Position numbers and translations under genes: made by a program
Assembly (NCBI RefSeq): GCF_030284385.1
Contig: NZ_CP127221.1
Span: forward strand, 124,001 to 188,000
Reading direction: 5' to 3'
Source of the DNA: Altererythrobacter rubellus
GTDB taxonomy: Bacteria; Pseudomonadota; Alphaproteobacteria; Sphingomonadales; Sphingomonadaceae
DNA length: 64,000 nt
Shown here: positions 8,238-15,780 of the stretch, piece by piece
Layout of the letters: each line of letters opens with the position of its first letter
Position numbering within the stretch: position 1 is the stretch's first letter
The notes under the pieces: generated by a model
Told to the model about the DNA's origin: nothing
Seen by the model: the letters and a program-made list of their open reading frames with translations, nothing else
Database searches by the model: none

Positions 8238-9011
8238 TTAGCGGTTTGGACCTCTTGCCAAGGTAGCGTTGTATACACGCTCGCTGTTACATTCCATGAT
8301 AGGATTAAACGTTTGGAACGCACGCATCCATCCACCTTCGTTAGCTATTATGTCCTCGAAGCGGCCCTTCTCTTGCATGTCAGGAAACCATGTGGAGATT
8401 TTAACACCGTATTCATTATCAGGGTCTTCCCCGGCCCCTGGCAGATGGTAAGCAACGGTCGCCTTTACCTCGTTCTCGTCGAGATATTCAAACCACGATT
8501 TCTGTACGGCGAATAAATCAAGCACAGATTTTCCATCCTTGAAGGTGCAATCAGTAAAGTCCACGACCGCCGTGCTGCTTGGCGTAGGAGGCTGTGGCCG
8601 CACAATCATGCTGGTGCTGAGTGATTGGGAGCCGCAGGTCCAAACCTCATTGAATTCAGATAGAACTTCTCCGCCATTGGCGACCCAGTCATCCTTGGCT
8701 TGACCCATTGCTTCAGCACTGGGGGATGCACCAAACCAAAACGCGGTCCTCCCGCCATTTAACTCGGAGTGATAATGAGGCGTTAGGACCCAAGCAAAAT
8801 AATTGTTGAGGTCTTGTTCATTTGACCAGCTGTTCCATTTGGAAACCACATCCATCAGGTCCACAAGAGATTTGCCGTCATTATACTGGCAGGCAATAGT
8901 CTCGACTTTGCCCCAACTAGGTGCGGACATGTGGTCGTCTGCAGACACTGGTGCTGCTAACATTGTTGCAGCCATAGCCGAAGCCGCCAAAAGATTTATT
9001 TTAAGTTTCAT
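8238..9011 (-). CDS. Secreted protein with two tandem copies of an unknown domain
   Basis: A 257-residue protein from ATG 9011, where a signal peptide begins (MKLKINLLAASAMAATML up to PVSA). The mature protein is an internal duplication. Repeat 1 has ACQYNDGKSLVDLMDVVSKW and later WTCGSQSLSTSMI; repeat 2 has DCTFKDGKSVLDLFAVQKSW and later MECNSERVYNATL. Each begins with Cys-x-x-x-DGKS and ends with a second Cys, so each may hold one disulfide. A Pro-rich linker (PQPPTPSS) joins them. Such helix-plus-strand repeats suggest paired alpha+beta barrels (inference). It lies 35 bases after the lipoprotein gene at 9047, probably in one operon, and has its own terminator. Function unknown. Confidence 0.75.
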   Translation of the reverse strand: MKLKINLLAASAMAATMLAAPVSADDHMSAPSWGKVETIACQYNDGKSLVDLMDVVSKWNSWSNEQDLNNYFAWVLTPHYHSELNGGRTAFWFGASPSAEAMGQAKDDWVANGGEVLSEFNEVWTCGSQSLSTSMIVRPQPPTPSSTAVVDFTDCTFKDGKSVLDLFAVQKSWFEYLDENEVKATVAYHLPGAGEDPDNEYGVKISTWFPDMQEKGRFEDIIANEGGWMRAFQTFNPIMECNSERVYNATLARGPNR

Positions 9012-9046
9012 GTAAGTATGCCTCCCAACACTTCGCAAGATTCAAA

Positions 9047-9661
9047 TTAATTTTGAAAATCGTAGTACCCTTCCAAAGGGATCATCAAATGATCAAAGCC
9101 GGTGCCCTTAAACATCAAATAGGGCGCGCCGCTGGTAAAATCAGTAGTGGTATTCGCGATAGTAGAAACGTCTGCAGGCATCATCATAAGATGGGGACCG
9201 CTAACGATCCAATGCGCCGGATTAGCTTCTTCGATAGACATAGCAGTGTGGTCAAAGTTGTCTGCACCCATGTCGCCATGGAGCATCCACATCCAGCCAT
9301 CTGTCTCTAAAGCAGGTTGTTCGCCTGCCATATAGGCCTTCATCCAAGCTTGAGCCGCTTCATCCGAGCAAGCCGGGACGGCCTCCCGAACAGTTGCATA
9401 ACCAGTGTCAGGCATTGGCATTGGACTAGCTGACTGGCATGTCCATCCGTTGGTACCTTCTTGCAAAACCGTTCCATCAGGTGCGATAACAGTTGCGTTG
9501 TCTCCGATGAATGAAGGAGCCGCTGTAGTAAGCGCCCACAAAATCCATTCACTTTCATTGTGCGCCACAGCAGGCTCCCCCGTACCCCCCGGAGCTTCTG
9601 CATTGTTAGCAGAGCACGCGGCAAGCAGGGTCGCAACAAACGCAAGGATCATCTTTTTCAT
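9047..9661 (-). CDS. Conserved lipoprotein of unknown function
   Basis: A 204-residue protein with an N-terminal lipobox (MKKMILAFVATLLAACSA; cleavage before Cys16), so it should be processed by Lgt and LspA and anchored in a membrane. The mature part is rich in Met, Trp and Pro: EGTNGWTCQSASP, ETDGWMWMLHGDMGADNFD, VSGPHLMMMPADVSTI, and APYLMFKGTGFDHLMIPL. The WTC, SGPHLM, and PYLMxKGTxxxHLMIP motifs recur, from memory, in uncharacterised proteins of marine bacteria. Several His and Met residues could bind metal, but this is untested. It is the first gene of a probable two-gene operon with 8238-9011. Confidence 0.75.
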   Translation of the reverse strand: MKKMILAFVATLLAACSANNAEAPGGTGEPAVAHNESEWILWALTTAAPSFIGDNATVIAPDGTVLQEGTNGWTCQSASPMPMPDTGYATVREAVPACSDEAAQAWMKAYMAGEQPALETDGWMWMLHGDMGADNFDHTAMSIEEANPAHWIVSGPHLMMMPADVSTIANTTTDFTSGAPYLMFKGTGFDHLMIPLEGYYDFQN

Positions 9662-9751
9662 GTGAGATCTCTCTGACTTTCTCTATCCCAATATTTGCTA
9701 CGGAATGAAAATTAGTTGGAAAACGAGTCGTGTGAAAATGAGCTGATCTAC

Positions 9752-10186
9752 TTAGAGCTTTAGTTCGGAGACATCGAATCTCGCTGTCTTGTTGACGAAA
9801 TCAATTTCACCAATAGCAAAATTAAGTTTACCATTTGATACCGCATCGAAAGTATAAAGCTTAAATACCTTTCCAGCTTTCACCCAAACACCTTGAAGGG
9901 TACCCGTTACGATCTCTTCTCCATTTTGCGTCCAAGCGAACCCTGTGAATTCACCCATGGTGTCTAAATTCTGTTTGTTCGTAAAATCATATGACAAATA
10001 AACGCGGCCATAAGGACCTGCCTCTCCAGACAGCGAGGCTTTGAATGTTTCCGCATCGACATCCACAGCATCAATTTCGAATTCAGCCACGAATTGCTCA
10101 TTAACATCAAGAGATTGCGCCAGGGCCGCGGAGCCCGGCATTACAGTTAAAAGCAAAGTTCCAAATATAACTGATAGAAAACGCAT
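9752..10186 (-). CDS. Secreted unknown protein, paralogue of the divergent gene at 10405
   Basis: A 144-residue protein with AAGGAGCG ahead of ATG 10186 and a signal peptide (MRFLSVIFGTLLLTVMPGS up to ALAQ). The mature part is predicted mostly beta: AGPYGRVYLSYDF, GFAWTQNGEEIVTGTLQGVW, GKVFKLYTFDAVSNGKLNF. It aligns along most of its length with the neighbouring divergent protein (EGYGKVYATYHL, GRGFTADGFASGRFQGFW, GVVVMRNVVKITDDTMNL), so the pair arose by duplication. Low-identity paralogues facing away from one promoter region suggest co-regulated but specialised products. No known family is recognised. Confidence 0.7.
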   Translation of the reverse strand: MRFLSVIFGTLLLTVMPGSAALAQSLDVNEQFVAEFEIDAVDVDAETFKASLSGEAGPYGRVYLSYDFTNKQNLDTMGEFTGFAWTQNGEEIVTGTLQGVWVKAGKVFKLYTFDAVSNGKLNFAIGEIDFVNKTARFDVSELKL

Positions 10187-10404
10187 TTGACGCTCCTTTA
10201 TTCAAGATCTTGAAATTTGTGAATGTATCCAATTTTATTTCTAATCGATTCGAGATGCTAAGATCTAAATATTTCATGTCAATGACAATTTTTATGTTCA
10301 ATTTTTGATTATCAAGGCAATTAGAAAATTCTTGATAGTGATTCCTTATCTGTATATATTAATGCAATATAGAGAAAAAAATGATATTTTACAAGGATTT
10401 AACT
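10187..10404. promoter_or_regulatory. AT-rich divergent promoter region with palindromes
   Basis: This 218-base region between the two divergent paralogues is strikingly AT-rich: the 60 bases from 10261 contain only 14 G or C. It holds a perfect 14-base palindrome TTCAAGATCTTGAA at 10201-10214, right beside the start of the left gene, and the inverted repeat TATCAAG (10310-10316) / CTTGATA (10331-10337) closer to the right gene. TATATT near 10352 is a plausible -10 element for the right gene. Confidence 0.5.
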
Positions 10405-10830
10405 ATGAAAAAATTCTTTTTGGCCAGTTTATTCATTTTGGCAGCGCCTGCGGCAGCTAGCGGTCATAGCGAACTTGGTTTGGAAAAGCGGCAACCAGAC
10501 ACAGCTATGAACGTAACGTCAGTTGTTTTGGGTCAAGAGGTGACATCGATCAGTGCCGAAGGTGACATGGAGGGGTATGGGAAAGTTTATGCCACTTACC
10601 ACCTTACATACGATCCTCAGAGGACCAGTGGTACTGTGGACGGTCAAGGACGAGGGTTCACCGCTGATGGATTTGCATCCGGAAGATTTCAGGGGTTCTG
10701 GCAACTAGTTGACGGTGTGGTTGTAATGCGGAATGTCGTGAAAATTACCGATGATACGATGAATTTAGACGTAATCAGATTTAATCCGCTCTCAAGAGAT
10801 TTAATCGTTCAGGCGTACATCTTAAAGTAA
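10405..10830 (+). CDS. Secreted unknown protein, paralogue of the gene at 9752
   Basis: A 141-residue protein. ATG 10405 is preferred over the in-frame ATG at 10381 because AAGGA lies at the right distance and the signal peptide (MKKFFLASLFILAAPAAA) starts there. The mature domain matches the divergent neighbour at 9752-10186 in order of strands and in the YGxVYxxY, F(Q/L)G(F/V)W and final xxL motifs. There are no cysteines, enzyme-like motifs or membrane segments, which fits a small beta-rich periplasmic or secreted protein. A strong terminator follows directly. Function unknown. Confidence 0.7.
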   Translation: MKKFFLASLFILAAPAAASGHSELGLEKRQPDTAMNVTSVVLGQEVTSISAEGDMEGYGKVYATYHLTYDPQRTSGTVDGQGRGFTADGFASGRFQGFWQLVDGVVVMRNVVKITDDTMNLDVIRFNPLSRDLIVQAYILK

Positions 10831-10834
10831 ATCG

Positions 10835-10864
10835 AAAAGGCCTGCTCTAGCAGGGGCCTTTTGC
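10835..10864 (+). terminator. Rho-independent terminator
   Basis: AAAAGGCCTGCT and AGCAGGGGCCTTTT form a nearly perfect stem with a short loop and a terminal T-run, 5 bases after the stop at 10830. Confidence 0.85.
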
Positions 10865-10997
10865 GCTGCCGGAGGCGAGCCCATCGCCGGTCACTGCGCC
10901 GTGTGAAACACAACGGTAGCGAGTGGGTCTCCAAATACGAGTATTGCGACCGAGCGATTTACAAGAACAGATCTGGGAAATGGGTCGAGCGGCCGAC

Positions 10998-12344
10998 TTA
11001 GTTCACAACTGCTTCGCTGACTAAATCGAGGAATTTGCGAAAGTCGTACTCTGCATAATATTCAGCTCCCGAACCCCGCGGCAAACTAGCAAGCCAGTTA
11101 CTTTGTTGCGTTGCGTCGAGATCCAAGAGCATCGAACGCTCGCCCGTAGCATTTAGGATCGGCTCATATAAGCTTGATCGAACGACGACAATTTGACGCT
11201 CGACATCAACTGCTATCATCTGACCGTCAAAGCCAAGTGCTACGATAAAACGTCGACCACTTTGGGTGTCAGTGAACCAAAATTGGGAAAAATAGAATGC
11301 CTGCGGTTGTTTAGCGGCCTCGACGATAGAGTCGATATAGCTTCGCGAAATCACTTGTTTACCGCCGTATGAGCCCCGATTGAGAATTAACTGCCCCAAG
11401 CGCGCAAAGTCCCTCGGCTTCGCATCAAGGCAGCAGTAGCTGAGGATGTTCCCTGCTCTCTCTTGGGAATTATCTGTCCACCATTCCGCGTCCATTCCAA
11501 TTAGTGAGAATAGGTTACGCTCAGCCCATTCAGAAAGGTGATCGCTTTGCCCGCGAGAGAGAACCTCTCCTAATATCATGGTGTCACAATTAGAATAAAC
11601 CCATGCTCGATCTGGATAGGGAGCTGTGCCGTTTTGCCACCATGGGTACTGGTTTCCAGGCTGTGCCAAACCTCTGGTAAGGCATGGTGTCATTTGATCA
11701 TCAACCCATATTAGGTTGCCGCCATTTGCATACTCTGAACCGCACTCGTTCGCCTGCCTGCTCGTAGGATCAGAGCAAATCGGAACCAGTCCAGAGCGCA
11801 TATCAAGAACATCTCTCAGAGTTATGCTTGATCTTGCATCCGTTGCTAGTTCATTCAGATATAGCCCAGCGGTGTCTTGGGTAGATCGGACAATCCCCTT
11901 ATCAATGCCAATTCCCAAAAGTATCGAGGTGAAGGATTTTGCTACCGACCAAGATGTTGCAGGGCTATCTTTGTCGCGATCCCCATACCTACTCACCAAA
12001 TCAGCAGCAGAGAGTTCCACGATCCTAGAAGCTGCAAAGTCTGCTTCCTGCTGTGAGATGCCGCGATATTTTTCGAACGCAATTTTGCCGTTTTTTACTA
12101 CGATAAAGGCTTGTCCATAGGTTCCGTCTCGAAGCGCGAGACTTGCTGCCTCCTCTAATTTTTCTGAGGAAAGACCAACCTCTTCCGGGGTCACCTCTTG
12201 CCACGCCAGTGGGTCTGGAGACGTTGATGCGATTGGCGCTGGCTGTGGGCTTTCGGAGTTATCTTCTCCACCACAAGCAGACAGAGACAGGAATGCAAGC
12301 GCTGAAAAAAAGAGATTTCGACACCCCCGATTCTTTAACATCAC
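10998..12344 (-). CDS. Serine hydrolase lipoprotein of the beta-lactamase / penicillin-binding fold
   Basis: A 448-residue protein with a lipobox (FLSLSACGG, Cys24) and then a Ser/Pro-rich linker. The hydrolase domain carries the SxxK nucleophile motif S133-V-A-K136 within ATSWSVAKSFTSILLG, the YxN motif Y250-S-N252, and the TLRDVLDMRSGL helix typical of class C beta-lactamase / EstB-like esterases. The late FDGQMIAVDVERQIVVV segment occupies the place of the KTG strand. Members include esterases and D-aminopeptidases, so resistance should not be assumed. Several extra cysteines suggest disulfides. It converges on the paralogue gene and ends just left of the tRNA-Gly region. Composition is AT-richer than the core genes, so it may belong to the accessory block. 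Confidence 0.85.
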   Translation of the reverse strand: MMLKNRGCRNLFFSALAFLSLSACGGEDNSESPQPAPIASTSPDPLAWQEVTPEEVGLSSEKLEEAASLALRDGTYGQAFIVVKNGKIAFEKYRGISQQEADFAASRIVELSAADLVSRYGDRDKDSPATSWSVAKSFTSILLGIGIDKGIVRSTQDTAGLYLNELATDARSSITLRDVLDMRSGLVPICSDPTSRQANECGSEYANGGNLIWVDDQMTPCLTRGLAQPGNQYPWWQNGTAPYPDRAWVYSNCDTMILGEVLSRGQSDHLSEWAERNLFSLIGMDAEWWTDNSQERAGNILSYCCLDAKPRDFARLGQLILNRGSYGGKQVISRSYIDSIVEAAKQPQAFYFSQFWFTDTQSGRRFIVALGFDGQMIAVDVERQIVVVRSSLYEPILNATGERSMLLDLDATQQSNWLASLPRGSGAEYYAEYDFRKFLDLVSEAVVN

Positions 12345-12510
12345 CTAACCTCCTGATCGCACAAAGCTAACTTGAAATTTAAACTTTCGATAATCCCCCA
12401 GGGCAGCGGTTTCCATCCTGAAGCGATGTTATCCGGATATCCGTATATGATCCGTATATTGTTTATTTTGGGATTTTTGGAGATAGGGTTCGTCTAAACC
12501 CTTGAAATTA

Positions 12511-12585
12511 TGGAGCGGGCGAGGCGATTCGAACGCCCGACCCCAACCTTGGCAAGGTTGTGCTCTACCCCTGAGCTACGCCCGC
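12511..12585 (-). tRNA. tRNA-Gly (GCC)
   Basis: Read on the minus strand the gene begins GCGGGCGTAGCTCAGGGG, has the anticodon loop CTTGCCAAG (anticodon GCC), a T-arm with GTTCGAATC, and ends CGCCCGCT followed by an encoded CCA. The acceptor stem GCGGGCG/CGCCCGC pairs perfectly. Its 3' end faces the AT-rich accessory block to the left, which is the side where tRNA-targeting elements integrate; no integrase or repeated 3' end was found. Confidence 0.95.
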
Positions 12586-12805
12586 TCACTGACGCTCCGC
12601 AGATTCGGCCAATTGGCATCTCTCTGCTGGGGAGGCGGCGCGATTAGCAGCGCTAGTGCGGCCCGGCAAGCGGAAAATGCTAAGCTTGCACACGCGGCCC
12701 ATCGCCGCCAATGTCCCCCTTCACATTTGCGCAGCATTCCCCACATAAAGGCGGCGTAGGCGGAGCGGTAAATGCTCCGTACAAACCGTATCAGGAGCAG
12801 TTACC

Positions 12806-13723
12806 TTGGCAAGCATGAGCCTCAATCTTGAAGAACAGAAAGCTGTCGACCGCTTCAAGACCAATGTCGTCGAACCGTCGATGACCAAGTTGGTGATCGT
12901 CGATTTCTGGGCCGAATGGTGCGGGCCATGTAAGCAGCTGACCCCGGTGCTGGAGAAAGTTGCAGCAGAATACGCGGACAAGGGCGTTGTGCTAGTCAAG
13001 GTTAACGTCGATGAAGAGAAATTCATCGCATCACAGTTCCAGGTCAAATCGATCCCCACGGTTTACGCCATGTTCCAGGGACAACCGGTGGCCGATATGA
13101 CGCCGGCACGCACCGAAGGCCAGATCAAGCAGATGCTCGACCAGATTCTGGCACAGGTTGCGGTGCAAGCCGGCGCTGATGGTGAACAGCCACAACAGGA
13201 TGTCAGCCAATTCATAGATATGGCAGAGCAAGTGCTTGCCGACGGCGATGCTACGCGGGCTGTGACCATCTTTGCGCAAGTGGTCGAAATGGCACCCGAC
13301 AGCGTCAACGCCCACGCCGGTTTAATTCGTGCATTGATTTCTGCAGGTGAAGCGCAACAGGCGCAGCAGATCTTTGATGCACTGATGCCAGAGATTCAGA
13401 ATGATCCCGGCCTCACGCCGGCCAAAAATGCGCTGGAACTGTCCGCAAGCCAGGTCGATGACAGCGAGCTGGCTGCACTGCGCGATGCTGCCAGCTCTAA
13501 CCCCGATGACATGGATGCTGGATTTGCATTCGCCGAAGCTGCTTTCGCTGCCGGCCAGCGTGACGAAGCCGCAGACACGTTGCTTTCCTTGATCGCCAAG
13601 GACATCGAATGGAATGAAGGCGCCGCCAAGGCGAAGCTGCTGCAGATATTCGAGGTGGTTGGCCTGGAAGATCCGTGGGTTGTCGCCAATCGCCGCAAGC
13701 TTTCACACATCCTGTTCGGCTGA
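12806..13723 (+). CDS. Thioredoxin-domain co-chaperone of the CnoX/YbbN type
   Basis: A 305-residue protein. The TTG at 12806 is chosen because AGGAG at 12792 is 9 bases upstream; ATG 12815 is too far from it. An N-terminal thioredoxin domain has the complete WCGPC active site (C39, C42), then KVNVDEEKFIASQFQVKSIPTVY with the cis-proline. The remainder is alpha-helical with TPR-like repeats (about residues 125-300). This layout is that of CnoX/YbbN proteins, which protect substrates from oxidation and hand them to GroEL. E. coli YbbN lacks a full CxxC while alphaproteobacterial CnoX keeps it, as here. It sits 6 bases before the Lon-N-domain gene, probably in one transcript. Confidence 0.88.
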   Translation: MASMSLNLEEQKAVDRFKTNVVEPSMTKLVIVDFWAEWCGPCKQLTPVLEKVAAEYADKGVVLVKVNVDEEKFIASQFQVKSIPTVYAMFQGQPVADMTPARTEGQIKQMLDQILAQVAVQAGADGEQPQQDVSQFIDMAEQVLADGDATRAVTIFAQVVEMAPDSVNAHAGLIRALISAGEAQQAQQIFDALMPEIQNDPGLTPAKNALELSASQVDDSELAALRDAASSNPDDMDAGFAFAEAAFAAGQRDEAADTLLSLIAKDIEWNEGAAKAKLLQIFEVVGLEDPWVVANRRKLSHILFG

Positions 13724-13729
13724 ACCTGA

Positions 13730-14341
13730 GTGAGCGTGCGGCTTTCTGTATTTCCCTTACCGGGCGTGATCCTTTTTCCGGGATTGCAATTGCCGCTGCA
13801 TATATTCGAGCCGCGATATCGCGCGCTGGTGGGTGACGCGCTCGTTCGCAACCGTCAGATTGCCATTATCCAGCCGAAGAAGCCGGTGGATGGCGCACCG
13901 CTGTACGAGATCGGTTGCGTAGGCCGCATCGGCGACATCGAGGCCATAGACGACGGGCGATATAATCTCGTGCTAGAAGGGCAAGCGCGCTTCCGCGTCA
14001 TTCGCGAGCTTGATGTTACAACCGCTTTCCGACAGGTCGAAGCCGAACTGATCGAAGAAGACGAAGACGCTATACTTTCTGCCGTCGAGCGAGCCGGTTT
14101 TGAACGCGAGGCACGACGCTTTGCCGATAATCAGGGGTACAGTGTAGACTGGAGCTCTATCGAGCGGCTCGACAATGAATCGTTGATCAATGGCGTGTCG
14201 CAGATCGCGCCATTTGATCCAGCGTCAAAGCAGGCGCTGCTCGAAGCGCCGGATATACCCGCAAGGTGCGAACTGCTGATCCAGCTCATGTACTTCTTCG
14301 GCCGCCGCGATGGTGACGATGACCGGGTTACATTGCAATAA
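13730..14341 (+). CDS. Lon N-terminal (LON substrate-binding) domain protein
   Basis: A 203-residue protein starting with GTG 13730, 6 bases after the thioredoxin gene. It consists of a LON substrate-binding domain: SVFPLPGVILFPGLQLPLHIFEPRYRALV split over its first 40 residues, IGCVGRIGDIEAIDDGRYNLVLEG, then a helical part. The AAA+ ATPase and protease domains of Lon are absent, so it is not a protease by itself. Stand-alone LON-domain proteins are common in alphaproteobacteria; their function is poorly known, with adaptor or quality-control roles suspected. Coupling with a CnoX-type chaperone supports a proteostasis role (inference). Confidence 0.88.
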   Translation: MSVRLSVFPLPGVILFPGLQLPLHIFEPRYRALVGDALVRNRQIAIIQPKKPVDGAPLYEIGCVGRIGDIEAIDDGRYNLVLEGQARFRVIRELDVTTAFRQVEAELIEEDEDAILSAVERAGFEREARRFADNQGYSVDWSSIERLDNESLINGVSQIAPFDPASKQALLEAPDIPARCELLIQLMYFFGRRDGDDDRVTLQ

Positions 14342-14396
14342 ACAACTGAACTGCAACCTCGAGTTGCGTTTCCAGGCTTTGCACCTGCAGCAAAAC

Positions 14397-14414
14397 TAAC
14401 TATTCGGTGAGTTA
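14397..14414. promoter_or_regulatory. Candidate TetR operator over the start codon
   Basis: TAACT at 14397 and AGTTA at 14410 form an inverted repeat with an 8-base spacer that runs into the ATG of the TetR gene. Autoregulatory TetR operators often lie here. Assignment by position only. Confidence 0.25.
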
Positions 14415-15055
14415 TGAACTTCGTAGCTTTTCCTACCAAAGGCGAACGCAAAAGGCCGCGCATTGTCGCTAACGCGGCTGAGCTGCTCTGGGAACGTAGC
14501 TTTAACGGTGTATCAGTTGACGAAATCGGCAGCGCAGCCGGGATTAACAAAGCAACAGTGTATCGATACTTTGCTGACAAGGGCGAACTTGCTTTGGCAT
14601 CCGCGCGCGACCATGGCATCCGCACGCTTGAGGAAATGTTCGAACACAGCTTCAGGCAGCATTGAACGCCTGACCAACGCCTCGCAGCGATTTACAATTA
14701 CGCCTATTTCGCAAATGTAGAGATGAATAAGGCCAAGGACGACGTTCTTGGCTACCCGATTATCGGTTTAGTCTTGGAGCTGAATTTTGAAATGCCTCAG
14801 ATCCGCGATGAGGCCGCGAGCATCTTCCTGCAAATCGAAGGTTATATTGAAGAGATTGCACGCGACGCGATCACTGCAGGACGGGTGATCGGCTCTGCAA
14901 AGGTTATCATACGCTCTCTGATGCAGCTCCTCCAAGGCGCATTTTCGTCATCTCGGATAGCTTCTGAGCCTGAGCAGATTCTCGATGCCGGCCACACCTC
15001 GCTGGCCATCATCGGATACCCCGAAACCCGCGTCCAAGCATTGGATTACGGTTAA
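14414..15055 (+). pseudogene. TetR-family regulator interrupted by an in-frame TGA
   Basis: The first part (14414-14665, 83 residues) is a full TetR DNA-binding domain: RIVANAAELLWERSF, SVDEIGSAAGINKATVYRYF, DKGELALASARDHG. It ends at TGA 14663-14665. The same frame then continues without another stop (TPDQRLAAIYNYAYF, MNKAKDDVLGYPIIGLVLEL) to 15055, giving the usual TetR ligand-binding domain. Total length without the stop would be 213 residues, normal for the family. A single substitution (for example CGA to TGA) explains it. The truncated protein could still bind DNA but would lack its dimerisation domain. No partner efflux genes are adjacent, so the target is unknown. Confidence 0.75.
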
Positions 15056-15088
15056 CTACCACCCTAATCGTCGAGTCAGTCCGGGCAG

Positions 15089-15143
15089 CCTGTCGGGTCA
15101 AAAACTTTTGACAGGTGCGGATTTCGGGGACTTTTTGTCCCGA
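15089..15143. terminator. Two consecutive hairpins after the TetR remnant
   Basis: CCTGTC (15089) pairs with GACAGG (15110) with TCAAAA/TTTTGA inside, and TCGGGGAC (15124) pairs with GTCCCGA (15137) around a T-run. They lie between the TetR remnant and converging marC and probably end one or both transcripts. Confidence 0.45.
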
Positions 15144-15153
15144 CAATTGAAGT

Positions 15154-15780
15154 TTAAATGCCGAAGCTGCCCTTGAGGCCATCGATGACATATTGCGCGG
15201 CAAGTGCGGCGAGAAGCACGCCCAATAGCCGTGTGATTACCGCCTCTACCCGATCTCCCAACAAGCGGATCAGTGGCCCCGCAGCGACCAATGCCAGCGC
15301 GGCAATCAGCAGAACGGCGCCAAGCGCGGCCATCACCGCCAAAGTCTCTTCCGTGCTGTTCGCCTCATTTTGGAGCAGCATGATCGCGGCAATCGCGCCC
15401 GGCCCCGCCAGCATCGGCATGGCCATCGGGAAAACCGACACATCTTCAAATTCGGGCGTAGCTCTCACCTTCTCAGCCCGTTCCTCGCGGCGCTGCTGGC
15501 GTTTCTCGAACACCATTTCGAATGCAATCCAGAACAGCATCAAACCGCCCGCTATGCGAAAGCTATCAAGCTGGATGTGCAAAGCGCCGAGCAGTTCTTC
15601 ACCAAATAGCGCGAAGAACAGCAGGATTGTCGATGCAATTGCAGTGGCCCGCAACGCCATATTGCGCGCCATTATGGGCGGCGCGTTCTTCGTAAGACCC
15701 GCATAGATTGGCGCGCACCCGGGCGGGTCAATCACAACAAACAGCGTGATAAAGGCGGATATAAATAGCTCTGTCATCAT
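15154..15780 (-). CDS. MarC-family integral membrane protein
   Basis: A 208-residue membrane protein with about six hydrophobic segments. The first segment carries the MarC hallmark FVVIDPPGCAPIYAGL; RIAGGLMLFWIAFEMVF and VFPMAMPMLAGPGAIAAIM are further family marks. A charged loop (KRQQRREERAEKVRA) lies between segments three and four, on the cytoplasmic side. MarC proteins were once linked to multiple antibiotic resistance, but that link was withdrawn and their function is unknown. Its ATG overlaps the stop of the upstream lipoprotein gene (TAATG), implying translational coupling. It is the last gene of the yggT-folD operon. Confidence 0.9.
   Translation of the reverse strand: MMTELFISAFITLFVVIDPPGCAPIYAGLTKNAPPIMARNMALRATAIASTILLFFALFGEELLGALHIQLDSFRIAGGLMLFWIAFEMVFEKRQQRREERAEKVRATPEFEDVSVFPMAMPMLAGPGAIAAIMLLQNEANSTEETLAVMAALGAVLLIAALALVAAGPLIRLLGDRVEAVITRLLGVLLAALAAQYVIDGLKGSFGI

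Noticed and set aside
10998-12344. Calling the serine hydrolase a beta-lactamase
   Set aside because: SxxK and YxN alone fit esterases and peptidases too; no resistance role is supported.
12511-12585. Duplicate of the tRNA-Gly 3' end as an att site
   Set aside because: I found no second copy of the tRNA 3' sequence inside the AT-rich block by eye, so an integrated element is not proven.
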